This document shows positions 48,196-61,445 of a stretch of DNA of 64,000 nt, piece by piece. Source of the DNA: Tigriopus japonicus. Lineage: Eukaryota > Arthropoda > Copepoda > Harpacticoida > Harpacticidae. A model generated the notes under the pieces. It searched no databases and was not told where the DNA came from. It worked only from the letters and a program-made list of their open reading frames with translations. Position numbers and translations under genes: made by a program. How positions within the stretch are numbered: the stretch's first letter is position 1; each line of letters opens with the position of its first letter. Location of the stretch: assembly GCA_010645155.1 (NCBI GenBank), contig JAAGOF010000109.1, positions 1,927,764 to 1,991,763 of the forward strand, in the 5' to 3' direction.

Positions 48196-51100
48196 CTAGA
48201 AACGTGGAAAAAAAGAATTTTTGTACTCCCATTGACGTTGATATTTAGTTGATTACTACACACGGATTTCTCACCTTTGGGCATGATGTTTTTGATGTAG
48301 ATCGGTGTTTGTCCACCGGGTGCATTGTCACGCGTCGTAATACTAAACCCAAGGCCACTTGCGCCTTTGGTCAGTGTGATCTTCAGGACTTTTCCAATCT
48401 TTCGAGTATTATTGGCTTGAACCGCTGTCGTTACTTTTGAACCGGCTGGAGGGGGCAGAACGTCGGATTTGCCATTGCGATCGAGGTTCTCTTTGTTCTC
48501 ACTGTTATCACTCATGGCACAAAGGTCGGACACGCCTTTAATCACTTGAACCCGGAGTTCTTTGGCGAAAAGAGCCTCTTTGAAGATCTCTTGGGCGGTG
48601 TTGAAGGACACGGTTGTGAGAGGGTAACCGTTGATCTCGACAATCTCATCGCCCACGGCTAAACGACCATCTCGATCGACTCGACCTCCAGGTTCGATAC
48701 CTTGGACAATGAGTCGTCCATCGTCGTCGCATGGAACCACGTGGATTCCCAAAGGACCTGAAAAAGGTTTGATGAGAATTGAATAATCCATGGAACGGTC
48801 AAAGATCTTTTGATTACACACACCACTGACAACTGAACGAATAATGCTTGTGACAGTTGGTTGCTGGTCATCTCACCAACCATTTGCCAAGTGTGAAAGG
48901 AAAGAGAGATAAGAGGGAAATCCATGGGAATCATTTCTTGATTAGCGACTGTGTTCAAAATAAGTGCCAGTCATGACGAACACTCACTCACTCGAAAGAA
49001 GTCACATTTTGGGGAGGGCTGGAAAGCGGAACACCGTCACCGGCTCATGCAAGCTCGCTCCAAAGGCTTCATTTACTACGAAAAATGCACAAAGCCTTCC
49101 AGGAATACCCTTGGCTCATAAATACCCGTGGCTTACCAATTTCGTTGGCGATGATGACCTCAACACTTGGGCGGACCATTTGCTGCTTTTGATATCCCGT
49201 TTGGGACTGACTTCCCCTCCCTGCAGTCAAAAGGCTTCCTCCTCTGTTTTCTCCCGTTGGTTGTTGTGAGGACGCCAAATGGTGATTACTACTTGCATTG
49301 GGAAACTCCTCCAAAGCCTTGTTCTTATCGGGCTTATTGGCACTCGCTCCCAAGGGCTCTCGTCGACGAAGCACGTGTAATGAGCACTTGCTATCAAAGG
49401 TCTGCGAATCGGGCAGAGAATCGTAGTTCTCTTCCGAGGTCATGCTTCGAGGTTCATTACTGGAACCGTAGAGATATGGCAATGGCGGCAGAGTTCCATG
49501 ATGATGCGTGATTTGAGGCCGATCTCCGGCGGGAGAGTTGATAACCACTTTGTTTAAAGCGGGATCACTCCCTCGTCTCACCTGAAAACGGAGGATCAAA
49601 TTCATTACTCGAGGAATTCCGAGCTATGGAGGAGAAATTTTCGGAGGTAATCTACTTAACCGAGTTTAATGGTCTCTGACAAAGTCGCATTTGGCTAATA
49701 GTAAAAACAACGAAAGTGCTTGACGTCAAACTCAGCAGAGAGAAAAATAGAGCACATAACAACAAAAAGAGTCATAAACTGTGCTAGTATGTGCAACCCC
49801 GCCCACATTGAGTGAATGAGTGGTGAAATTGCGATTGTGCGCTGCGTAATTATTCGAATGGCTCTCATTCATCATCATAATGTTATGGAAAAAAGTGAGA
49901 ATGTCCACCATTCGACTGACCACTACTTAATGACGCCGATTATCACCTCAACGAAGGTCAGAACTTGGTCTCATTCGTTCCTCACAACCACCGATGACTT
50001 ATCATCGAGGGTTTGCATGCACTTACAAATTTGATCATTCTTCACTCTTCCTAACAATGATTGGCACCAAAGCTCCTGGCTGGCACTACGAAATACACAT
50101 CTCTTCCATCATGAGAAGGTCGTCTCAGTAGAGGGGAATGGATTTTGTCAAACAACTGTCATGTTTGTGCCATTCGACGAAATATTCACGACTAAAAACG
50201 CGTGGGCCTTGTTACAGATTGTATTATCAAACAAGAGGGGATAATACGACTACAGTCCTTCAAGCTCTGGCTAAACCGGTATTCGGTTAAGCAAACAACT
50301 CACATAAAAACTCGGGTAGAAAGGAGCGTGTGTAACCAATCACTTCAACTTTGCACTAAGCACGATCAAACTATTTAAAGTATTTCCAGCTGATCTTTCC
50401 ACTACTCTGTTTTCTACGTTATCAAGGACTGTAGATGGCAGATCTACTGACCCATGAGTTATCAAATGAAGGCTCTTATCAAGCGCGAATGGAGTAGTAG
50501 GACATTGTCCGGAAACGACGAGAATCATGCCGGTCCACAATCCTCATACCTGAGTTGCTTGTCCGATGATGACTCATTTTGTTCAAGTTTTTCAAATTTA
50601 CATTTTCGGTTCTGTTGTCGATTTGATTGATTTTCTTTTTTGTTTTGGGCGACGACTTTGAAACGTGTCAGTGAATCGCTCTATCTGATTGTTAATTCTC
50701 AGGCTAGGAATGAGTGATTATTCCTGGAATGCAAAGTGATTGCGTCAAAGAATTTCAAAGATCGACTCACTGAATAGTACAGTACAGAGGTTAAAGTCGA
50801 GCCTGGGAAAAAAGAGCTGAAATCAATGAACTAGCTAACTAACATGTGTGTACGACGTCGACTACCGAGACCTCAATATGATGCAATGACAGTTTGACTA
50901 TTTAACCGACTGGAACCTCGTGATTTCACACAATCAGGCAATCAAGACTGAATTATAATGGCGTGACATTGATAAAATAATAGGGAGTCAGAACAAATAC
51001 AGAAATTATTACCACTAACGTTCTCAAATGAAGGCCTAGGTTGTAAATTAGGTGCAGAAACAGCGATCATTCTTTCAAAACGTAATTGGATCGTGACCTG

Positions 51101-53706
51101 GTCTCGCCAAATCCAAATCCAGGGTTATCCGAGTCATTCAAGCACTGGACCAAAACAAAAGAACAGTATTTGCCATTTTCAAAATCGACATTGAAGCCTA
51201 ATTTTGGGCTGGATCAAAAGCACAAAGATGGCTTTTGTTTGTGCTTTGACTTGAGTCAGTGAGTAAGTCACGATGTCCTAATAAGCCTCCAGCCACTCAC
51301 TGATAATTACCCACTTCTACTACTACTTTCTGTCCCTGTTCAGAAGTGATGTTTTTTTGGTGGGAGGCGGAGTTTTTGGGAGGGAGAAAATGAGAAAAAT
51401 AAGTCAGTTTTCACTTCTCTATATTCCGAGGTTCAAGTCATGAACTTTCGTTTCAATTGCATCCTAGAGGTCTGAAGTCAGAATGAACAAGTGTTTGTGT
51501 GTAGGTACACTGTTCCTCACGAACTCGTTAGACACCCACAAGAGCCATTAATAAAGAGGTTGACGGTGAAAAGAAATGAGCCATGAGGGGGGGTTTCTAT
51601 GACTTCATGTTACAAGTGATTTCGGTCACAATGTCAAAAGAAACCTGTTACAGAATGCTTTCAACAGTGCGAATAGGATGATTGTTAACTTGTAGAGGAA
51701 AAAAAATCATTCAAACGGCGTCAGAACGATGAATTATCACCTTTGGCCATCCCAAGCTTAGATGGTGAGGGTAAAGTGCCATAACTTCTAAAGTAGATCC
51801 ACCAAAATCGTCAAATTCGAGCTTCACTCTAAAGGTCCTTCAAGAGGTAATTAATAAAAACAAAACGTTCAGTAGTGTTTGAGTAAGGTAAACTAATCTC
51901 ACATTTATATAACTAATTTACTTTTACTTTCATCGCCCTTTGAGCATCTTTGTACTTTCACGACACTAAAACGGGATGGGTGTCTTAGCCTAAACACTAA
52001 TTATAAATAATCAATTTTGGCAATTGATTCCCAGTCTAATCTCTTTTATAGTCCCAATCACATAAAGTGCTTTAAACTGATGTCAGAATGGCAGATCACG
52101 AGAAACAAAGGGCAATCATCATCATCAAGTCAAGCTCGACAACAACATCACTAGATACCACCTCAGCCATGAGTTGGTTGTCGTGGTTGTCGTCTGTGAT
52201 GGTGACTGGTTTGGTTTGGTCGGGTCTCTGGCAGTACGGATCCGAATTAGCCCTTGAGGTGATATTCATTTTTTCTTCTTCGCCTCTTGAACTGGTACCA
52301 ACCAACCAGGCAACCAAGCAAAATATGAACGGATCACGTCGGGCGGTGAAATTATCCTGCCCTTTCCCATGGATTCCTTTGCCCAACGATTAAAATGGAA
52401 ACTAATTTAGCCTTATGGCTTAAGCGAGGTGTGCTCAAAATTTAAATGCCTTCAAAGTTAGATTAGATTCCTCCCCTGGACCAACTGACGATTCACTTGT
52501 CGGAGTCGTCTAGTTTTCCATGTAGTTTATGGTTAGAATTTGGAGAAGCCGAATCGGAGGATTTCAACCGCTCTTTGACGCTCAGTTCAAATACTGAGAT
52601 CTCGGTTCTCAAGTTTATGACCGTTGCAAGGGACAGGACAATCAACAACCATCGATATGGTCAAGTTGTCTAGGCGTTGGATGAGATCAATTTCTCTTTG
52701 TCCACCCTCGCAATTTTACCCTGCCCGTCTGGGATTGGGTATTTCGATTCTCGTCTTGATATTGATCAAACAAGGAGTCAGAAGGGGGAAAGAAAAGAAA
52801 AGCCATTCAAAGCGTTTCTGGTTGATCTTGGCCAGCTAAGACCATTTCGTTACGCCATTCATAGATCTAGCCTTCAACTCATCATCAAGATCAGAATCAA
52901 AGACCCATTTGCGTTGGATGGACACCAATTTTCGAATCGTCGTCTCGTTCTCATGGTTTCGCGTGTTCGCTCAAACGCCTCTTCTGTTTCGATTTCTGGA
53001 TGATGCACTCAAAAACGCCTCAAAACTGGACAGAAACTCTCTTTACAACAGAAAAAAGGGCACAAAATGGAAAAATGCAGCTCCTTGTTGGCTAATTTTA
53101 AGTTACAAAAACTATGATCGTTGGACCTAATAATAAGCACAGCTATCCAAAATAAAGTAGAAAGCCACTCTAAAAGGGAAAAAATACACTTTTCATGAAA
53201 ACCTTCCTGTCCAGTTGTTGAGTAGTTCCGACTGTACTCTTAATACTAGCAGTTATGTTATCTGATGATTGGTTGGACCAATTGGGCAATCAGGTTTGAA
53301 TGAACACACTCACTTGTAGCTCCTGATAGATGTTATTTGTGGGATAGCCCAATCGCACAGTGGACCCCGAGGCCGATGAGTTCGTGTTGGCTTCCTTGTC
53401 CGAATCCGAACTACACATGCCATCGCCCAAATGACCATGGCTTCCCATGGCGTGTTGCTCATCGAAGATGGCTTGAAGTTGCTCTCGGTCATCGCACACA
53501 TCACAAATCAGATCATCCGAGTCCAGCATCCCACCTTCGTAGCTCTTTAAAGACGAGATGGACACCCAATAATCATCGTCATAATGTTTCCCGATGGCCC
53601 TTTTGTAGCGGGTGGTGGCCAGGGCGGTGAACTCCTTCACGGTGATGTTGCCATCACCGCAAGGAACCACAATCTTGGTGCCATTGAAACTGATGGTCAA
53701 TTTCAT
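45755..53706 (-). CDS. par-3: Par-3/Bazooka cell-polarity scaffold, four coding exons
   Basis: Scaffold of the apical PAR complex (with Par-6 and aPKC) in epithelia, neuroblasts, oocytes and axons. Minus-strand exons: 53706-53314, 49581-49137, 48757-48275, 48195-45755; 3762 nt, 1253 residues (human PARD3 ~1350). Domains: CR1 self-association domain 1-~85 (MKLTISFNGTKIVVPCGDG), the VRRGSDPAL motif at ~132, PDZ1 ~269-357, PDZ2 ~402-492, PDZ3 ~563-665. The aPKC region follows, with KKSASVESLHT (~880) and RGCNESFRQAVDRSYE (~920), then a basic LLRNFGNIFR segment (~969) like the lipid-binding motif of Par-3. Introns are GT-AG and phases agree. The start is the ATG at the beginning of CR1; the 43 upstream in-frame codons are unlike any Par-3. 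The C-terminal 50 residues are His/Pro-rich and may be in the wrong frame. Confidence 0.95.
48275..48757 (-). CDS. par-3: par-3 exon 3: PDZ1 and first half of PDZ2
   Basis: Acceptor ACCTTTTTCAG, donor GTGAGA, phase 1 on both sides. It begins GPLGIHVVPC, the hallmark of Par-3 PDZ1, and ends in GQTPIYIKNIMPK of PDZ2. The intron after it is only 79 bp. Confidence 0.95.
49137..49581 (-). CDS. par-3: par-3 exon 2: linker from CR1 to PDZ1
   Basis: Acceptor CTCCGTTTTCAG, donor GTAAGC; phase 0 in, phase 1 out. It starts VRRGSDPALNK, equivalent to VRRSSDPAL of animal Par-3, and ends SVEVIIANEIG, the first strand of PDZ1. The middle is a disordered linker (YGSSNEPRSMTSEENYDSLP). Confidence 0.93.
49582..53313 (-). 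other. par-3 intron 1 (3.7 kb)
   Basis: No exon, RNA gene or intact mobile element was seen. Open frames are short and lie on both strands. An alternative first exon could be hidden here, but none stands out. Confidence 0.65.
53314..53706 (-). CDS. par-3: par-3 exon 1: N-terminal CR1 oligomerisation domain
   Basis: 131 codons from ATG 53704-53706 to donor GTGAGT, phase 0. MKLTISFNGTKIVVPCGDGN followed by TRYKRAIGK, DYWVSISSLKSYEGGMLDSD, ICDVCDD and FDEQ reproduce the CR1 (PB1-like) fold, whose head-to-tail self-association builds Par-3 filaments. Confidence 0.96.
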
Positions 53707-56700
53707 GGCGGCAAGAATCTCATATGGCACAAGAGAGATGGGGAAAATGTGGGTGGATCTGAAATGAGAAGGATCGGTCTTGCTTGAAAAACCTGAGCTG
53801 GCCAAAGTGGTGGGAGAACTTGTTTTCTCAGACACTGGCCGAGATTACCATCCTGGTTGTTGGTTTGGTTGGATACCAAATTTGGCATTTAAAAATCTTA
53901 AGCTCTCGAGCTCAATCAGAAAACGTCGTAGGAGATTAAAGAGCTACACAAGAACAGAGAACCATTTCAATTGAGAAAGAAGGAAGCCTCCAAAGATTAG
54001 AAGGAGTTGAGTAACTAAGCATGAAGCCGTAAAAGTGAGCTTAGCACCAGTGTCAACAAAAACGTCTTGTACACTTTTGCTTACAGGCGAGAAAAACGCA
54101 CCTTTTTGACCATGCCAGCCACAAATCCCTTTTTTTGGGATGTCAAAATAATTGCTTTTTTCCTAACCACGTTTTTTCGTCTCAATCACCTATTCACATG
54201 TGTGTTAGTTTGGCAGTTTCTGAGATTCCTTCCTTGAGAGATTGGTGAGCACGGATTGTTCTATTTTTGTAAGTACATTGTTCATTGCTTTTCCAATTCC
54301 AACAAGGGAATTATTGCGCTTGAGAAGAGGCATGGAGCAATATTGGTTAGGTAATTTACCATAGTTCCCCATTTGATTCTTTGGGGAAACCCGATGAGGC
54401 CCAAAATTGATCTCTACTTCAAGGACTATTTGATAACAAAGGGAGCACAAGATGATGATGAAGATACGATGATGGCATATTTGTTAGTCCAATCACCTTG
54501 AAAATCCATATTTTGCAGCGGTTGATTTGCATGTGAACGTGTACGTCGTCGTTGTTGGTCTAAATATCTCGATGGCAATAATAGCGCTTCAAATAACCGA
54601 TTGCTGAGTCGTCGTTTTGGAAGGAGGATCTCGGTAAGCCGAGGAAATGCCAATGTTTGGTAATCCGAAACCAAATGAACACTTGCCTCCTTGTGCACTT
54701 TGGACATAAACATTGTTACCAAACACAAGCAAAGAAGGGGTCTTTGGACAAGGAAAGAAATTACAATTACCTTTCACTAACTAACTAACTGCATGTACTA
54801 CACACAGGGGCCAACGAAATCTAGAAGCGACGAACTTGTTTATTTAAAGTTCAATTGATCGTTAACGAAGTGGTAGTTTAGGTCAATGTACTGCTATTCA
54901 TATCTCTTGCTCTTAATTGACATTTTTTCAATTAGAGGAAAGGAAAAACAAGACTTGAGAGTCAGATTACGTCTATTTCTGTAACTGCATACACACGTGC
55001 ATTAGTTAAACTTGGAGGACACTCCCTAAATTGGCCTGGGAAAAGGGTTTGGTGCAAGCAAGCTTCATAGAAATCAAGCACATCTCCTCTGTCACACAAA
55101 CAGGAAACACTAACTTCAATATTTCCCGTAAATTTTTGAGCGCCCTTCCACAAAAGTGCAAAAATCCTGCCAACCATTCGCTTTCCACGGAAGAAATTCG
55201 AGCCAGGCAATTAATTCAATAACGAGCTTAATGTGCATTTGCGAAAAAAAAATCTGACTGCGACTAATGCAATTCATGAAACCTGACGTTTGAACCTAGC
55301 ATTCATGCAAAACAAAACTTGACATGATCAAATATTCAGGGTCTCAGGGAATCCATTGGCATTGGAAGGTGAACCGTGACATCAATTTCATTGCTCTCAA
55401 CTCTCAAAGTTGTCCTAATATGCATGTAGTAGTTGTAGTGTATGTAAACACGCAGTTTGCATCTCTATTGCATAACATTTTGGAGGAGGAAAACGAGTTT
55501 TCTGCGATGCAATCGACTGAAAGCCGCCAAAAAATGCGACCATTTCCCATGTTCTCCCTTTGAAAATGTCAATTCAAATATGCTGAAGAGCCGAATTAGA
55601 AGCCACTACTAATCCTCCACTATCCAAAGAACGATCTTCTTGGATCTTTTTGATCATGATCGACCAGAAGTACGTGTAGTTGGAACCAAGATGAAGTCCA
55701 CGGGTTCTTCAAAGCTGACTGAGAGCTAACAGGATCCAAGTAAATCGTATTATTCCTTCAAGTCACCCTCTTTTGTCACAGACATGGAAATGCACCCACC
55801 ACAGCAACGCTTTTCCTGAATCTTATCCAAGCATGATTCCAATCAATGGAATCTTCCTTGAAAGAGGAAACATCCAGTCGTCGAACGCTTAATGCCATAG
55901 ACGTGAAATCAGTTCCACAAACACAACATATATCGGCAGATTTGCCACATAGTACCGATCTTGAACCAACAGAGGAACCTGTCGTCGTTTTGATCTCGTA
56001 TTCCTTCAACTGTGGCTTCCAGAAGGTTGAAAGTGCGGGAAATTCGCCCAGATCACTTTCTAACACACCAAGATTTACTCTGAAGGCGTGACAGCCTTGC
56101 TTGCTTGGCAATTGTGAACGGAAAGCTCATAGATCTCGCTTTAGAGCAAATTACTTTCGCTCACAGGGATAAAAGACAAGAAGATGTGTGTGGGGTCTTT
56201 TCATATTACAAAAAAAGAGCTTGTCCTGAAGCTATATTAACTCCTTTCAACCTGACGCTCGAGTGTTTGCCAGGAGAAAACCGACTGACTGAACTAGTTC
56301 AATTTCGGGCTAAACAACCATTGGAAACTGGAGAAATCTACTTTTGTTTGTTTGCAGCCAATCTTCGCACCTGTTTTCCAATGTCATTCATGCAAATGAG
56401 AGGGTCTGCCATGATAATGAGGGGTGATGACATGGAAATGTTGAGAGAAAGAAGCCAGTAAACTATGAGGAGGATGTAGTAGAAGAGTCAACTTCCTGCC
56501 AAAAGATCCAAGGCAGGAAAAATATGTTCACGCCCTCAAAAACAAGTGAGGTCAATTCTGTTCTTAAAAAGAGCTCCTCCTGACTCTGACACCACGAGAA
56601 TGTTTTTCACGTTCAAAGACAAGTGTTCGCACTCGAAGTTTCTCAGAAAAATCTGGATGTGGACGCACTAGCAAGAGCCCTGCATAAGCTAGCTTGCAAG

Positions 56701-59700
56701 TTAGCCATCGACAGTAGGGTCTTCTCAAGTGCGGCATTGGTAAGATCCGACACAAATCTGAAGGGTCTTTTCTCTCCCCCTATTGAAAGATAATGCTTTA
56801 CCAGATAAGAGTTCATTGTCGGCCCAATTTCCGGCTGAACCCCTTCTGAATGTAGTAGTATGTGAAGAGGAAGATGAGCTCCTCGAGACGCCCAAGAAAA
56901 CCGGCCACGGATGGCACTGTTCTTGGGCCATTAAATCTAATTCATCTTTCCTTTCCCAGAATCGTTCTCAGCATCCTTCCTCTTTCGACAAAAAGAAGAT
57001 GATCGTCCATGATGGCCTTCCTTGAAATGTCCCCAGAGCAACAAAAAGTTGTCATGAGAATTGTTTCAACTGTCGGCGTCGATCGATCGGATTTTTATTC
57101 CCGCGATTCCCACGGGGAAATGAATCTCCTATGATCGACGAGGTCAACCTTGAAAACACAGTGACCGTTAATATCTCCGTTCAAATCGTGTTTATCCTAA
57201 ACGTTCGTCACTTCTAGATATGCAACGAATCATGTTGTTGGCTGGTACCGCTGGAAATTAATCGAACTTTCAAATCAACTTCTTCTCTCCATCCACATTA
57301 GACCCGGACCCTAACGGTGATGAAGCGAAAGTGAAGTCAATCCCCATCGACGCCAAATGATGTCACGGTTGGGGCTTATCAATCCGGCGGCGTGCCAAAA
57401 TTAGAAAAAGTCTCCTCTCGGAAGACCTCCCACAAGTTTCATATCAAATCATTGGCACCAAAGACTCATTCAAGTCCCCCCCCCCCCAACATGAGAACCC
57501 GTTATCGTTGGGGGGATTTGCAAATCGGCAAGCAAGGTTCAAATGGGCTCAATGTGCCTGTTTGGCCGACGCAATTACAGGATGGAATGGAAAGATGCTG
57601 TTGGATTGGTCAATGGGGGCTCCATAGGTACTTCAATGACATCCAACAACACATGCACAACTAGCCAAATCTTTCGCCAGAGGCGCCCATGACGTCATAT
57701 GAGATGATGGCTCTGGTACATGTCTTCTTCTGGACAAGCTTTGTCCACGGTCCATGAATCACTTGGAAGCTTGGGCATGGAAGAAGCTCCCAATTCTCAG
57801 AAAATGACCTATCCGGTAGCCAAAAGTCCAGGCCGCATTTTAGAATGAATTTAGATACTTAGAAACACGCTCTGTCTAAGAATAAAGGTTTGTTTCAATC
57901 CAGGATGAAGGAGAGATAACTTGAGGTTGGAGGTGAAGGCCACCTGTCAATACCGGCCAAGATTGGGCTTACCTATGGGTCTGAGCAAAGAAGAGGAGGC
58001 TCAAATGGCCTTTGAGAACACTATGGAACACACTATCACAGCATCACCAAACCAACCAAGTCCAACTTAGTGTTTGAGGAGGATGGAATTTGGCAGGATG
58101 GATGGATTGAAGAGGCAGACCAACTTGGAGGGAGACAGACAAGCGCCCCACGCACTCAAAACCACACTAGGTCGTTTGGACGGGAACGGTTTGGTCCATC
58201 TATGCCTCTTGTTGGACGGGGAAAAGGCGAGCGAGGAGAGCGCGCTCGGTTTTCCTCAAGACCTGCACAATCATACCTCTTGTCCTTTCACGGTTTGCGA
58301 AAGGCTAGTGTGAAAGGGAAAAAAATTGAGGCACATTTATTTTTGGGGAATGATGTGATATTCTTTGGAACTTTTCAATGGCCGCCAATTTAGTATTTTT
58401 GATGTACAAAAAATTTAGAATCTCTCTTCATAACAGCTGTACGTCACATTTTTGTGTATTTACCTCTTTTGAAATCAACAAATTGCGATCCGTCATACAT
58501 GGAGAGGAAAGAAAAATAAATTATAAAAAATGACATCATGAATGTTAAGAAAATGTGAAAGAAATCTCGAGATTTTAGAAGTAAAAAAAACTGCAAATGC
58601 ATAAAAAATGGCGTTAAAGAAACCAACTAGACCCAAAGAAAGGGAAAATGTGTGATTTTTTTATAAATCCTAAACATTGTCCTAAAAATTGTGATTTGTC
58701 AGGCCACCTTGTACTGTTGCAACGCCATGCTTTTCCGACAGGGTCCCATCAAGCTCATCATTACCTATTTTTGTTTGAGATTAAAGAACAGTATCTTGTT
58801 GATGGGGACATTCTTTAGGCAAGTTTTTAAGCAAATTTCAAGAGAACAGTTTTCCGACCCTCTCAAAGAGTCTTTATTTTACAACCCTAAGGTTGTAGAG
58901 TGTTTGAAACTCCAATATCCAAAGTGTTGGAAGTTTTTGTCAACATCAAGTCAATAGTGCAAAAAGATCTTATCAAATGTTCTGATATACGATCAATTGT
59001 TATTCCCATCACCTTTTAAGTGTGGGAGTGAATCTTAGTAGTTTATTGTGGGAAATGAAACAAGATAAAAATTGAATTCAACATCATGCCCTATTTTATG
59101 CCTTCAAGTATTTCTTAATAATGAAAATATTGCCAGCACCATTCTCTCTTTTACTTTTATATCTATTGAAGGACGGTATTGCTTTAGTGTACCAAGAAAA
59201 TCAACCGAAAATAATCAGAGTCCATCGTGTCGTACTGAGTAGACCTCGTTTATTCGTGCATGCCTCAGCACGCTCGCCTCCGCCAACTCCATGAACATAA
59301 ACAGCATGATAGGCGAGAGGGCGGGCGGGCCACCTAGAACGGCAAGAAAGAGATTCCTTTCAAAGCTCGCTCGACAAGCTGGAAGGTTTTTGAAGTCTTT
59401 CAAACGGCCACTCGCTACAAAAAGAGTGACGAAAACATGAATATTAAGAAACATATTATGTGTTTCCTTGGTGGTTATATGAGTAGTCTTGTTCTTTTAA
59501 CTTGTCATCAGACTACAAATTTTTACTATGTTTCAAAATTGCATGACTTGAACTCTTTTGAATGTTTTTGAACCCCGTAAACGTATTTTATTGAGGAGTG
59601 ATTTGAACACAATGCACGTACTGATAGCACATTTTGACCGTGCTGTGAAAAAGACCTGGCGATTGTTTCTCTCTCTTCCTGGTGTACCTGGTTTGTGGAG

Positions 59701-59979
59701 AAAATTAGGCCCAGAAGTAATTCATTTAAATTTTTAAATTTAAACAAATAAAGTTAGTGACAGCGATTTAGTATTTCATTGTGATCAGCAGGTTTGGCAA
59801 ATTGTTTCAGTAAATTTTGGCATGAAGCTCAAATTAAAACCTGAAATATTGGAATTGCCTTTGTTATTCTTTGCAAAATTATGAAGAGACATGTCATGAA
59901 GATACTGGAGAAGCTCTTGTGAAAGAAGCGTCGTTAGAACACTAGCGACGGTGGTTTTATCATGAAGCTTTAAAAAAGC
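53707..59979. other. Region between par-3 and TRAPPC11 without a recognised gene
   Basis: The par-3 5' UTR and promoter should lie just above 53706. I found no exon with family resemblance. Open frames of about 110-118 codons at 55776-56111 (minus) and 56105-56461 (plus) resemble nothing I know. A 12-base C run sits at 57476-57487. A GC-rich patch near 59250-59340 and a short frame at 58691-58957 could be mobile-element debris. Confidence 0.5.
57476..57487. repeat. Poly-C run of 12
   Basis: Twelve C in a row; likely to vary in length or be miscounted in assembly. Confidence 0.85.
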
Positions 59980-60280
59980 TAGTGATGGACCAAAAGGGCT
60001 CATAATCGAAACCGAAAGTTTCGGCCAAAAGAGAGCAGCTGACTACAAAATTGTATAAGTGCAAAATCTACCTTAAAATTTAATTGCCCATGTGTTCGAT
60101 GTTGGGTAGTCGCAAATTTTGAAAAAATCGGAAGACTTAAATTTCAGAGGTTTTTGGACGAAACATTTTTCGATTTTGTTGTCAAACTCGTTAAACTTGT
60201 TAAAGGAAGCCAGAGTGGCCGTGCGTCAGGGTTGGTCCGGGGGATTATCCCCTCCAAAAAGAGTCCCGTTTATCCCTCTA

Positions 60281-60443
60281 GGGATAAACGGGATTTTCCT
60301 TCAAGTAGTAAAAGGGATAAACGGGATTTTCCTTCAAGTAGTAAAAGGGATAAACGGGATTTTCCTTCAAGTAGTAAAAGGGATAAACGGGATTTTCCTT
60401 CAAGTAGTAAAAGGGATAAACGGGATAAACGGGATTTTCCTAC
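60281..60443 (+). repeat. 33-bp tandem repeat array (4 full copies plus a part)
   Basis: The unit is GGGATAAACGGGATTTTCCT followed by TCAAGTAGTAAAA. Four nearly identical copies run from 60281 to 60412, then a shortened copy. Just before the array is a short palindrome with nine-base arms (TTTATCCCT/AGGGATAAA) at 60270-60289. Translation of the repeat produces the spurious open frames here. Confidence 0.95.
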
Positions 60444-60674
60444 TTTTCAAGCTTTTTTCCTATTTTTCAAGCTTTTTTCCTACTTTTCAAGCATTTTTTC
60501 CTACCTTAAAAGCAATTTTTTTCTTACTCTTCAAGCATTTTTTCCTACCTTAAAAGCAATTTTATTCTTACTTTTCAAGCATTTTTTCCCTACCTTAAAA
60601 GCAATTTTTTCTTACTCTTCAAGCATTTTTTCCTACCTTAAAAGCAGTTTTTCCTACGTTTCAAGCATTTCTTC
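60439..60674 (+). repeat. T-rich tandem array, about 20- to 46-bp units
   Basis: Repeated CTTTTCAAGCATTTTTTCC and CCTACCTTAAAAGCAATTTT blocks alternate about five times. It lies inside the inner hAT-like element, directly after the 33-bp array. Confidence 0.9.
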
Positions 60675-61317
60675 CTTATTTCTATACTTATTCACAAATT
60701 TCCGTAACACTATATTTCCCACAAAATCTCACTTTTTTCAATTAAGTCCCCCACAAAAATTATTTCCATTGCTACAATGAAAACTCTTAGGTTTTTAGCT
60801 TTTATTTGTTTGTGTCTCCGAAGTCAAAACGCAGATTTGCAGCTGCAATCTGATAAAGGCTGTCTGCTCTGTAGGAATATTATAGGGTTAGTTGGAAGAC
60901 TATCTCATCCATAAAGCGTCCCGGTTTTTGGGATTAACGGGATTTTCCTCCAGAGAATAACGGGGATAAAGGGGATTCCCTCCTTTATCAAACAAATTAC
61001 CCGTATTTCTAGAAATTAGTTCATTTTTGTGTGTCTCTATTACATTCACTGAGCATGAAGTTTTCTGGCCTTGATAATCTTCAACTGTGGAAGATTTCTT
61101 CAATTTCATCACGTCTCAACAAGTACTGTCAATTGTAGGCTTTTTGTAACATATTATTTTAGTTTGATAATATATCACAATTATTTCTGTTCAATATTGT
61201 AAATGTAGTTTTTTAATATTTATATTAAACCTTTAGTTAGATCGGCCACTTTCAGGGATGCCAAAAACTATTCAAACATGTCAAAATCGGAACAAATTGG
61301 CTTTATTTCATTTATCC

Positions 61318-61445
61318 ACCGGTTCATCCCGTTTATCCTCCCATTTATCCCGTTTATCCCCCCATTTATCCCGTTTATCCCCCCATTTATCCTGTTTATC
61401 CCGTTTATCCCCCAATTTATCCCGTTTATCCACGGGTAAAGGGGA
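61318..61445 (-). repeat. Right-hand array of GGGATAAAC/T motifs
   Basis: On the minus strand the units read GGGATAAACGGGATAAATGG, repeated about five times at roughly 24-bp spacing. This is the same core motif as the left-hand 33-bp array in inverted orientation, so the two arms could fold back on each other. Confidence 0.9.

Noticed and set aside
53707..53835. In-frame N-terminal extension of 43 codons before the Par-3 CR1 domain
   Set aside because: All Par-3 proteins begin at the CR1 MK.T..F motif; the extension resembles 5' UTR.
60119..60780. 144- and 208-codon frames with repeated SSKRDKRDFP-type peptides
   Set aside because: They are direct translations of the 33-bp and T-rich tandem arrays inside a mobile element, not genes.
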